NCBI RefSeq assembly: GCF_002760615.1
Contig: NZ_AWWI01000127.1
Location: forward strand, 1-34,385
DNA from: Puniceibacterium antarcticum
GTDB lineage: Bacteria; Pseudomonadota; Alphaproteobacteria; Rhodobacterales; Rhodobacteraceae
DNA length: 34,385 nt
Direction: 5' to 3'
The first letter of the stretch is position 1; each line of letters starts with the position of its first letter. Made by a program: the position numbers and the translations under genes. This document shows, piece after piece, positions 17,086 through 24,571 of this stretch. The notes under the pieces were generated by a model that worked only from the letters and a program-made list of their open reading frames with translations, was not told where the DNA came from and made no database searches.

Positions 17086-18523
17086 ACTGTGACAGATCGG
17101 GTCGGCGCGTATGCCAGTCGGTCACCCGCTGGAACGCCGCGCCCGCCTTGAAAAGGCTGGATTCCGTCAGCGCCGGGCCCATCAGCTGAAAGCCGATCGG
17201 CGCACCGCGGCTGTCAAACCCGCCAGGCAGGGTCAGCGACGGAAATCCGGTGAAATCCGCAGGGGCAGTGAATTTCAGCATGTCGCCAAGGTTTTCGTTC
17301 TTGCCCGCCGACGGCGCACCGTAAGGGTTGTCCAGCTCAGGCATCGGCGCGCTAGTGATCGGGAACAGCACCATGTCCAGCCCATGCATCGCCTGCGCAA
17401 CCGAGCCGTTGTAGACCAGCCGCCACTGCATTGCCTCGCCAACCTCTTTCGCGCTCAGACCAAGTCCGTAGTCCAGAAGTTCGCTCAGATGTGGCGCGTA
17501 GCCGTCCCGCTGTTCGGGGAAACGGCCCTGATGGGCCAGCGCGACCTCGATTGCGCAGAGCACCGTCCACTGATCCACCGCATCGGATGGCCAGGGGAAG
17601 GACACAGGAACGATCTGTGCCCCAAGGGATTCATAGACCGCGATGGCTTCGGTGATGACCGCCGCCGTTTCTGGGGAGGCCTCGTTGATCACCGCCGCGC
17701 GGTCCACGCCAATACGCATTCCATGGATCGCCCCCTTGCAGGCGGCAAGGTAGTCTGGCACCGGCGCCATCAGTGCGGTGGGGTCGTTGACGTCGGGTCC
17801 TGCGATGAGCGAAAGGATCGCGGCGCAATCCTCGGCGCTGCGCGCCATCGGTCCTACGTGATCCAGACTGTCGGCCAGCGCGAACACTCCATGGCGGCTG
17901 ACACGCCCCCAGGTGCCCTTCATCCCGGTGATCCCATTGCAGCCCGAAGGAAAGCGGATCGACCCGCCCGTGTCCGATCCGGTCGCGCCGAACGCCATGC
18001 CCGCCGCGACCGACACACCTGATCCCGAAGAGGACGATCCGGCCCAGCAGGCAGGGTTCCATGGGTTTTTCGGGACCACCATCTTGTCGTTGTGACCTGA
18101 ATAGGCGCCCTCGGTCATGCCTAGCTTGCCCATTATGACGCAGCCCGCCTGTTCCAGCCGGGTCGTCACGGTGGCGTTGCGCCCGGTCTGATTGTCCTTC
18201 AGCAACGCAAGCCCGGCGGATGTCGGGGCAAAATCAGTCTCGCACAGGTCCTTGAGCGCGAAGGGAATGCCATGCAGAGGTCCCCGGTTAAGCCCGGTGG
18301 CGCGCTCGCGGGTGGCGATTTCGGCCTGTTCCAGCGCCCGGTCACGCGTCAGCGTGATAAAGGCGGTGAGCTTGGATTCAACCGCATCGACACGAGCCAG
18401 CACCGCCTGCGTGACCTCAAGCGGGGTCGCCTGGCCGCCCGCGATCAGCGCGCTGGTCTCGGTCAGCGTCAGGTCCGGGATGTTGCGGGTGGATAGGTCT
18501 ATTACTTTTATGGGCACGTTCAT
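17078..18523 (-). CDS. Amidase-signature family amidase (second)
   Basis: This 481-residue AS-family enzyme is distinct from the one at 10573. The triad is Lys91 (PFALKDL), cis-Ser164 within GSSSSGSGVSVA, and nucleophile Ser188 in GSDTGGSIRFPS. The architecture resembles GatA-like and aspartyl/glutamyl or aryl-amidase members, but without GatB/GatC neighbours a catabolic role is likelier. I chose the ATG at 18523, preceded by AGAAGG. A longer upstream frame runs through the AT-rich promoter region. It is transcribed towards ureD and divergently from the AmiC-like gene, so it may be under control of the 204-bp region between them. Confidence 0.85.
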   Translation of the reverse strand: MNVPIKVIDLSTRNIPDLTLTETSALIAGGQATPLEVTQAVLARVDAVESKLTAFITLTRDRALEQAEIATRERATGLNRGPLHGIPFALKDLCETDFAPTSAGLALLKDNQTGRNATVTTRLEQAGCVIMGKLGMTEGAYSGHNDKMVVPKNPWNPACWAGSSSSGSGVSVAAGMAFGATGSDTGGSIRFPSGCNGITGMKGTWGRVSRHGVFALADSLDHVGPMARSAEDCAAILSLIAGPDVNDPTALMAPVPDYLAACKGAIHGMRIGVDRAAVINEASPETAAVITEAIAVYESLGAQIVPVSFPWPSDAVDQWTVLCAIEVALAHQGRFPEQRDGYAPHLSELLDYGLGLSAKEVGEAMQWRLVYNGSVAQAMHGLDMVLFPITSAPMPELDNPYGAPSAGKNENLGDMLKFTAPADFTGFPSLTLPGGFDSRGAPIGFQLMGPALTESSLFKAGAAFQRVTDWHTRRPDLSQFM

Positions 18524-18727
18524 GGGGGGATACCTTCTATATTTTGCAATATTTGAAATGGATAATAAATAAAATGCAAGCATGCATCGAGCGGAAGTGC
18601 GTATCGACATCGCGTGAACAAAAAGGCAGAGCTAAGCGCACAGGAAACAGGCAAGTGAGCTTGAAAAGCGGTTGCGACCCTCTGCAAAAATTGTGGGGAA
18701 ATTCAACCTGCGCTACTGATAGAACCC
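18524..18727. promoter_or_regulatory. Divergent promoter region, amidase / AmiC-like gene
   Basis: The 204-bp region is A/T-rich at its left end. It contains the inverted repeat ATATT-TTGC-AATAT (18539-18552) close to the amidase start. GAAATGGATAAT (18555-18566) followed by CAAGCA (18577-18582) resembles a pair upstream of urtA at 5824-5849. These are candidate operators, possibly for the MarR protein encoded nearby. No -10/-35 pair is convincing. Confidence 0.4.
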
Positions 18728-19762
18728 ATGAAAATCGGTTTGATCCTCTCACACGAAGGGCTGGCTGGACTCTGGACCCTTGGCTGCCAGGGGGCATCGC
18801 TGCTTGCCGCTGCAGAGCTGAACGTCGGTGGAGGCGTGCTTGGCCAAGAGATCGAACTTGTCCAGATCGACTCGGGAGAGTCTCCAGCCAGCGCCTTCAG
18901 GGCAGCACAGCGGCTGGCGCTGGATGAGAATGTGGACGCCGTCATAGGCCTGCAATCCAGCAATCTTCGGTCTGCCGTAAGGCGTGGGTTGAACGGGCTT
19001 GCCCCTTATATCTATACGCCGCATTACGAGGGCGGATTTTGCGGGCCAGGCACGGCCCAGCTTGGCATCACCGACAGTGAGGTGCTCAATCCCAGTCTGG
19101 ACTGGATGACCACTCACCGCCGCGCGAAACGTTTTTTCTTTGTCGGCAACGATTACATCTGGCCCCGCGTTGCCCATGGTACCACCAGTGAGGCGGTGCA
19201 GAGGGCAGGCGGCACTTTTGTTGGTGCAGCGCTTTTGCCTCTGGGCCAGAGAGATTATGATCAGGTTCTTGAAAAAATCCGGCAGACCCGGCCCGACGTT
19301 GTTGTAATCGCGATGTTGGGTGAGGATTCTGTCTGCTTCAACCGGGCCTTTGCGGATGACGGTCTGAGCGGCAATATCATCCGGCTGAACCTTGCCTTTG
19401 ACGAAACGCAGCTGCTCGCGCTGGCCGACAGCGGCACCGAAAACCTGTTTGCTGCGCAATCTTATTTTGACACAAGCCGCGGTCTGGACCGTGATTCGCT
19501 GGTCGAAAAATACGATGCCTGCTTTTCGGGGCAGCGCCCGATGATGACCGCCAATGCGGTCCAATGCTACGACGCGATCTATCTGGTTGCAGCGATGGCG
19601 CGGCAGGTGGGACGCGTTGATGGATCGAGCATGGCGCATTTCCTGCGCCCGCGTCTTCAGCGCGATCATGCGTACAGGATGATTGGGCATGCCGATGCGG
19701 GGGTGCGGTTGGCCGAAGCCGACGGGGTCGATTTCATTGTCAGGCGGTCTTTCTTCACCTGA
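18728..19762 (+). CDS. AmiC-like leaderless periplasmic-binding-fold protein (predicted amide sensor)
   Basis: The 344-residue protein has the Peripl_BP_6 fold of AmiC, UrtA and related amide/urea binders. The first strand MKIGLILSHEGLAGLW starts at residue 1, so there is no signal peptide and the protein should be cytoplasmic. Like UrtA of this window it has the ligand-loop motif YEGG-C (HYEGGFCGPG near residue 100). AmiC of Pseudomonas is a cytoplasmic negative regulator of amidase expression through AmiR. No AmiR/ANTAR gene is present here, but a MarR regulator follows 139 bp downstream. It may therefore be a sensor with a different partner. The Shine-Dalgarno is weak. An alternative is a binding protein whose signal sequence was lost by mutation. 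Confidence 0.7.
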   Translation: MKIGLILSHEGLAGLWTLGCQGASLLAAAELNVGGGVLGQEIELVQIDSGESPASAFRAAQRLALDENVDAVIGLQSSNLRSAVRRGLNGLAPYIYTPHYEGGFCGPGTAQLGITDSEVLNPSLDWMTTHRRAKRFFFVGNDYIWPRVAHGTTSEAVQRAGGTFVGAALLPLGQRDYDQVLEKIRQTRPDVVVIAMLGEDSVCFNRAFADDGLSGNIIRLNLAFDETQLLALADSGTENLFAAQSYFDTSRGLDRDSLVEKYDACFSGQRPMMTANAVQCYDAIYLVAAMARQVGRVDGSSMAHFLRPRLQRDHAYRMIGHADAGVRLAEADGVDFIVRRSFFT

Positions 19763-19844
19763 ACTTTGCCGTTCTCAGGTGTGACATTTGCGCCGCCAAG
19801 ATTCTGAGTGGCAATAGTCGCCGTTTTAAATGTTATGGATTACT

Positions 19845-19858
19845 GCACCCGTGGGTGC
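19845..19858. promoter_or_regulatory. Palindrome upstream of the MarR gene (candidate operator)
   Basis: GCACCC-GT-GGGTGC is a perfect 6-bp inverted repeat with a 2-bp centre, 43 bp before the MarR-type start codon. MarR-family regulators are usually autoregulated through short palindromes of this size. No T-run follows, so it is not a terminator. Confidence 0.45.
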
Positions 19859-19901
19859 TAAAGATCTAATTATTAGTATTCAGGTTATTTGCGGAGGCAC
19901 A

Positions 19902-20321
19902 ATGGCAGACCCGAAGTTCACCGAGCAGCTGGGCTATTTGATCTCGCGAGCCAATCGCCTGATCGAAGAAGATCTGTCAAAGCGCCTCGGCGCGAATGGC
20001 ATCACCCTAGAACAATACCGCGTGCTCAAATCTCTTGAAGAAGAAAGCCCGCTGCCGATGGGCCGTCTGGCCGAGCGCGTGCTGGTGGAACCGGCGACAC
20101 TGACCAAGATCATCGACCGAATGGTGCGCGAAACGCTGGTCTTCCGCGTTCCCGATGATAAGGACCGTCGCAAGGTGCGCGTGGCGCTCTCATCGAACGG
20201 CGTTGCGATGTGCCGACAGCTTGAAGGCGTCGGTGATGACCATGAAAAGCATGTCGCCGAAGCGTTCAGCGCGGACGAGCTTGGCGATGTGTGCCGTATC
20301 CTGTCCGATATTGGGATCTGA
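19902..20321 (+). CDS. MarR-family winged-helix regulator
   Basis: The 139-residue protein has the MarR layout: an N-terminal dimerisation helix (FTEQLGYLISRANRLIEEDL), the recognition region (LAERVLVEPATLTKIIDRMV), and the wing with the family signature DDKDRRKVRVALS near residues 84-96. The start at 19902 is fixed by GGAGG 5 nt upstream. A longer frame from 19830 lacks a site. It follows the AmiC-like gene in the same direction and probably controls the amidase, urt or urease genes. The ligand is unknown. Confidence 0.88.
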   Translation: MADPKFTEQLGYLISRANRLIEEDLSKRLGANGITLEQYRVLKSLEEESPLPMGRLAERVLVEPATLTKIIDRMVRETLVFRVPDDKDRRKVRVALSSNGVAMCRQLEGVGDDHEKHVAEAFSADELGDVCRILSDIGI

Positions 20322-20371
20322 TCCAAACGGACCGTTCGCGTGTTGTTACGCTAGGTTGCACCGGTTGGGAA

Positions 20372-20560
20372 GGTTCTGTCGCAAATTTTTTGATTTTGGG
20401 CTTGGTTACCAAGCTTTGATACAAGCCGCCCTTTGAATTGGCGGGTAGGTATCAGATGGAGACAATTGATTTCAAAGGCAGCCACTACCTCAAATCCGTC
20501 GTCGTGTAAGCGGTATTTTTCTATATCCGTTACGAGGGGCATCCACGCCATCAACAAAGC
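20372..20560 (+). mobile_element. Left end of a decayed IS6-family element
   Basis: GGTTCTGTCGCAAATTTTTT at 20372 matches the typical IS6 terminal inverted repeat (GG-CTGT-GCAAA). About 70 bp later a transposase start follows. The remainder of the element, including the right end, is missing: the eutC 3' end begins about 20-50 bp beyond the last recognisable transposase codons. The boundary at about 20540-20560 is approximate. Confidence 0.7.
20456..20540 (+). pseudogene. IS6-family transposase, N-terminal fragment with nonsense codon
   Basis: From the ATG at 20456 the frame reads METIDFKGSHYLKSVVV, a TAA, then AVFFYIRYE. Intact relatives read straight through (KSVIL-AVFFYVRYAVSYRDLEE). The internal stop and the loss of everything after IRYE show that the gene is dead. 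It belongs to a different IS6 subgroup from the copy at 33440, judging by the N-termini. Confidence 0.75.
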
Positions 20561-20581
20561 CATCCTGAGCGGCAATGTAAT

Positions 20582-21322
20582 TTATAGCGCTGTTCGCCCT
20601 GCTATGACGCTGAGCTCAGGGCTATTGTCTTTGAGGCCTATCCCTGTTGTCTCGATATCCCTTGCACGCGATATAAGCCACGCAAGCCGCGCCGCAGCAA
20701 CAGCATAAGATAAGCCGCCGTTTGCGTGGATATTCGACACGCAGTTTCGTGAACTGTCACGGGTGCCAATGTTTGGTTTCCAGGAAAGATAGGCTCCAAG
20801 GCTGTCTGACACCGTCAACCCCGGACGCTCGCCAATCAGAACCAGCACCAATTCAGCCCCCGTCATGGCTCCTATCTCATCGCCGATTGCGACGCGAGCT
20901 TGCTCTGCAAGAAAGATCGGCGCGCTTTTCGCGATTTGGCAGACCGCCCTCAGGCCGTGAACCAATGGAGCGGCATGAGCCGAAAGCGCAGGCGGTGACA
21001 ATCCATCCGCAATGACAATCGCGAGGGCCGGATGCGTGCGTTCAAGGTGGGTGCCCTGCGCGAGCCGACGGCCAAGATCGGGCCTTTTGAGATAGACCGC
21101 CCTATTCTGGGCGCGGCTTTTGACACGCTGCGTGACCATCGAGGGGTCCGTTTCTAGGCTTTGCCAATCGGGCGCTCTAAAAATGGCATCGCGTGCAGCG
21201 GCGTGATCTTCCTGAAAGGCCATAAGCCGGGACAGCGGATAGGGGCCCCCCTCTGCCTCCAGACGAACACGCGAAGGCGTCATAGTCTTGAGCGAGGTCA
21301 AGCGTTTCTCAAGAGATCCCAT
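20582..21322 (-). CDS. eutC: Ethanolamine ammonia-lyase small subunit
   Basis: The 246-residue EutC subunit completes the B12-dependent lyase that converts ethanolamine to acetaldehyde and ammonia. Family landmarks are IVIADGLSPPAL near residue 100, the GERPGLTVSDSLGAYL segment near 160, and SNIHANGGLSYAVAAARLAWL near 190-210. The start codon overlaps the eutB stop by one base (TAATG) with no Shine-Dalgarno of its own, so translation is coupled. It is the last gene of the long minus-strand operon and abuts an IS6 remnant. The length is slightly short but in the normal range. Confidence 0.92.
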   Translation of the reverse strand: MGSLEKRLTSLKTMTPSRVRLEAEGGPYPLSRLMAFQEDHAAARDAIFRAPDWQSLETDPSMVTQRVKSRAQNRAVYLKRPDLGRRLAQGTHLERTHPALAIVIADGLSPPALSAHAAPLVHGLRAVCQIAKSAPIFLAEQARVAIGDEIGAMTGAELVLVLIGERPGLTVSDSLGAYLSWKPNIGTRDSSRNCVSNIHANGGLSYAVAAARLAWLISRARDIETTGIGLKDNSPELSVIAGRTAL

Positions 21323-22701
21323 TATGCCATCAGCCCCATTTTCGTGATAAAATCTGCAGGATTGGGCAGAGCACCGGAATGTCCGCCCAAACCGACCCTG
21401 CGCAGCCAGACATCGAACTCCGGCGCGGCTTTCAGTCCTGAAATTTCGCGCAGATAGTCAATGTCTTCAAAGGCAAGGCTCTGGTACCCCAGCATCGCGT
21501 CATCGGCTCCTGGCACGGTGATTAGGAAATTCACGCCCGCACAGGCCAACAGAGTCGCCAGCGTATCCATGTCGTCCTGATCTGCCTGAACATGGTTCGT
21601 GTAGCAGACGTCGACTCCCATCGGTAGGCCAAGAAGCTTACCGCAGAAGTGATCCTCCAGCCCCGCCCGAATGATCTGTTTTCCGTCATAAAGGTATTCG
21701 GGCCCAATGAACCCGACCACCGTGTTGACCAACATCGGATTAAAGGCGCGTGCAACGCCGTATGCCCGGGCTTCGAGGGTCTGCTGGTCCACGCCATGGT
21801 GGGCGTCGGCTGACAGGGCCGCCCCCTGCCCCGTTTCGAAATACATGACATTCTGACCAACTGTCCCACGAGCAGCGGCCAGACCCGCCTCATGAGCTTC
21901 ACCCAGCAAAGACAGCGATATGCCAAAACCTTCATTTGCGCCCTCACTGCCCGCCACGGACTGGAAGATCAAATCGACGGGCGCGCCTGCCTCAAGCAGT
22001 TCAATCGCATTCGTCACATGCGTCAGGACGCAGGTCTGGGTGGGAATGTCGAAACGTGCGCGGATATCATCCAGAGACGACAGCAGGCTATGGCAATTCG
22101 CGATGTTGTCTGACGCCGGGTTGATGCCGATCACCGCATCGCCCGCCCCGAAAAAGAGACCGTCCAGCACGGCCACCGCAATTCCCATCGGATCGTCTGC
22201 GGGGTGGTTGGGCTGAAGACGCGTAGCAAGCGTGCCCTTGCGCCCGATCGTGTTGCGAAAGGCGGTGATGACCTCGGCTTTTCGTGCGACACGGATGAGG
22301 TCCTGATTGCGCATGAGCTTGGACACTGCGGCGATCATTTCCGGCGTAAAGCCGGGCGCTGCTGCGGTCAACGTCTGTGCCGTGGCCACCGGTGACAGCA
22401 GCCAGTCGCGCAGCTCCCCGACAGTCATTGACGAAAAGGGGGCAAAGGCCGCGGCGTCATGCGTGTCCAAAATAAGCCGCGTCACCTCGTCGGTTTCGTA
22501 GGGAATGACGACTTCATTGAGAAAAGTCTTAAGCGGCAGATCAAGCAGGACACGGCGTGCCGCGACACGTTCGAGCGCGCTGTTTGCGGCGATCCCTGCC
22601 AATTGGTCACCTGATTTTTCCGGTGTCGCGGCTGCAAGGACATGAGCCAGAGAGCTGAAGGTAAACCGCTCCGCGCGCGCGGTCGCGCAATAGGTGGGCA
22701 T
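21322..22701 (-). CDS. eutB: Ethanolamine ammonia-lyase large subunit
   Basis: The 459-residue TIM-barrel subunit carries the active site. Conserved EutB stretches are visible: TRLQPNHPADDP near residue 160, GDAVIGINPASDN near 188, QSVAGSEGANEGFGI near 245 and LPMGVDVCYTNHVQADQDDM near 365. Substrate-contact residues such as the Glu of SEGAN and the Asp of MGVDVCYTNH are in place. The ATG at 22701 has GGAGG 5 nt upstream. An upstream extension overlaps the kinase gene and is unlikely. No EutA reactivating factor, no EutE aldehyde dehydrogenase and no microcompartment genes are near, so this is a minimal eut set as in Pseudomonas-type clusters. Confidence 0.93.
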   Translation of the reverse strand: MPTYCATARAERFTFSSLAHVLAAATPEKSGDQLAGIAANSALERVAARRVLLDLPLKTFLNEVVIPYETDEVTRLILDTHDAAAFAPFSSMTVGELRDWLLSPVATAQTLTAAAPGFTPEMIAAVSKLMRNQDLIRVARKAEVITAFRNTIGRKGTLATRLQPNHPADDPMGIAVAVLDGLFFGAGDAVIGINPASDNIANCHSLLSSLDDIRARFDIPTQTCVLTHVTNAIELLEAGAPVDLIFQSVAGSEGANEGFGISLSLLGEAHEAGLAAARGTVGQNVMYFETGQGAALSADAHHGVDQQTLEARAYGVARAFNPMLVNTVVGFIGPEYLYDGKQIIRAGLEDHFCGKLLGLPMGVDVCYTNHVQADQDDMDTLATLLACAGVNFLITVPGADDAMLGYQSLAFEDIDYLREISGLKAAPEFDVWLRRVGLGGHSGALPNPADFITKMGLMA

Positions 22702-23645
22702 CACAGCCTCCGCAGGCAGGTTGCCCAGTCGGGATGTTCCATGATGGAGCGCGCCCGCATCTTTTTCCACATTCCGTATTTGTGGAAATCAAAACCTAGG
22801 CGCGACACTTTTAGTTGAACCATAGACCACAAGCACCATTTCACATCAGCAAGCGCCTTGTGCACCGTTACCCGAGCGACAATGTCCGGGCGGACCTCAC
22901 CGAAATACTCCTCGATCAGCTCAAGTTCTCTTTCCGGGGAAAAGAACATCTCGCCAAACCAGATGCCGAGGTCGTAGCAGCGGTCGTTCATCGAGGCGTA
23001 TTCATAGTCGATCAGCATGATGGACCTGTCGCCACCGATCATGAAGTTGCCAGGCATCGGGTCGTTGAACGACGTCACCAGATCCAGACCAGAGGCGTGT
23101 ATGGCGTCCCTTGCAAGCTCCGTGTTGAGCAAGACCCAGTCGCCATCCCTATACATAGGCGCCCCCAGATCGCGCACCTGCCCGAGATGTTCGTCGATCA
23201 TGTCGAATACCGTCTTGGTCAGGCCAAGCGCCGGAAGCCCGTGCAGCGTACGATAGGCACCGATCGCCGCCTTGCACATATCAATATCGGCAAAATCGCT
23301 ATGGTTCGACGGGCGGCGGTCGGCAAGAAAATCGTTGATCTCGACGCCCCTATCGGCGAGGTCGTCATAAACACGAGGGCCTAGCCCTGCGGCGGCGGCT
23401 TTCTGAGAGGCTTCAAGCGCGGTCGCACGGTCGATGAACATTTCAGTGCCGTTTCCGGGCACCTTCACGAACCAGTCGCCTGCACCCTTCGGATCCTGCA
23501 CCCGCCAGTTTTCGTTTGAAATACCGCCGGACACAGGCCCGTAGACCAGGCCGACACCGCCGCCAAAGAGCGCCGCGTCACGGATCATCGTTTCGATGGT
23601 GTCTTCCATCGGATCACTCGCACTGCCCAGAGGTTTCATCATCAT
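22701..23645 (-). CDS. Choline/ethanolamine-kinase-like phosphotransferase (1)
   Basis: The 314-residue protein has the APH/choline-kinase fold. The nucleotide loop is GPVSGGISNENWRV near residues 37-50, the catalytic loop is SFNDPMPGNFMIG near 200 (the family's H/N-D-x4-N pattern), and the metal-binding Asp is in LIDYEYASMNDRCYDLG near 217. The last motif closely follows choline/ethanolamine kinase. It is therefore likelier to phosphorylate a small amino alcohol than an antibiotic. Three ATGs in tandem begin at 23645. The first overlaps the preceding stop (ATGA). The position directly before eutB, joined by a 1-bp overlap, suggests that its substrate or product belongs to the same pathway. 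Confidence 0.75.
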   Translation of the reverse strand: MMMKPLGSASDPMEDTIETMIRDAALFGGGVGLVYGPVSGGISNENWRVQDPKGAGDWFVKVPGNGTEMFIDRATALEASQKAAAAGLGPRVYDDLADRGVEINDFLADRRPSNHSDFADIDMCKAAIGAYRTLHGLPALGLTKTVFDMIDEHLGQVRDLGAPMYRDGDWVLLNTELARDAIHASGLDLVTSFNDPMPGNFMIGGDRSIMLIDYEYASMNDRCYDLGIWFGEMFFSPERELELIEEYFGEVRPDIVARVTVHKALADVKWCLWSMVQLKVSRLGFDFHKYGMWKKMRARSIMEHPDWATCLRRL

Positions 23646-24571
23646 GCTGCCTCTCCCGTAATGCGGATTTTCTCTTCGAATTGCGGATGGCCCAAAGACA
23701 AGCGCAGGCGCAACAGGCGCCATTCACCGTATTTGATCCATTCGACGGCCTTGCGTTCCGAGCGACGCGCCATGAGCCGCGCCCAAAGTGCCTGCAGCAT
23801 ATCGTCCGCATGAGACCACAGCCGTGCACGCGCAAAGAGAACTTCATCAAACACGCCAGCATAGGCGACGAACCCCGCCCTCATGTCGCGCTCGTGGTCT
23901 GTCATCTCGGCCAGAAGACAACCAACATCATACATGGGATCGTTCATTCCCGCAGTGTCGTAATCCACCAACCGGACCTGCCCCTCCGGCCCGACCATGA
24001 GATTGGAGGACGCACCATCATTGCGGCAGGGCACAAGGGGGGAACCGCCAAGCAAGCCTTGGGCCATGCCGATCACGCGGCGCAGCCAAAGAATGTCATG
24101 CGGCAGCTCAACGCCTTCGGCCCGGTGCGCTTCCATCAACGCGTCGATCCGTGCAAAGGCGTCAAAACGGCCCGGCAGACCCGCAGTCCCGTGCAGTGCC
24201 TTTATCGCGCTCATGGCCGCAGCAATGACTTCGGAATTCTGGAGATCATGCTGGCGGGCTGTGATCCAGCCTGCATCAAGAGGGTCCATCGCGACGGCGC
24301 CCATATCGGCATTGCTCCAGAGAACCTTCGGTCCAGCACCAACCTCACCAGCCTGAGTGGCCATCTGAACCGAGCGCTCAAAATCTATCCCTGCCCGCAT
24401 CTCCGGATGCAATCGCTTGATAAAAGCCGCCCCGGTCAGAACCGAACGGCTGTCGAGCGCCTGGCAACTGGGAGAGGCCAGCGCGGCAGGTCCAGCCTTT
24501 GCCCCCTCCATCGAAAAACCGGCCGAGACGACGGCCTCTTTCATCATCTCATCGCTAACCAGTCCGGTCAT
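23642..24571 (-). CDS. APH/choline-kinase-fold phosphotransferase (2)
   Basis: The 309-residue protein is a more divergent relative of its downstream neighbour. The catalytic loop reads PCRNDGASSNLMVG near residue 182 and the metal site reads LVDYDTAGMNDPMYDVG near 203, so the key Asp and Asn are both kept. The N-terminal nucleotide loop is atypical (SCQALDSRSVLTGAAFIKRL near 35-54, with a Lys that could contact ATP). Two tandem kinases of the same fold in one operon probably act on different intermediates or as a heteromer. Start and stop overlap both neighbours by 4 bp (ATGA), indicating strict translational coupling. Substrate unknown. Confidence 0.65.
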   Translation of the reverse strand: MTGLVSDEMMKEAVVSAGFSMEGAKAGPAALASPSCQALDSRSVLTGAAFIKRLHPEMRAGIDFERSVQMATQAGEVGAGPKVLWSNADMGAVAMDPLDAGWITARQHDLQNSEVIAAAMSAIKALHGTAGLPGRFDAFARIDALMEAHRAEGVELPHDILWLRRVIGMAQGLLGGSPLVPCRNDGASSNLMVGPEGQVRLVDYDTAGMNDPMYDVGCLLAEMTDHERDMRAGFVAYAGVFDEVLFARARLWSHADDMLQALWARLMARRSERKAVEWIKYGEWRLLRLRLSLGHPQFEEKIRITGEAA

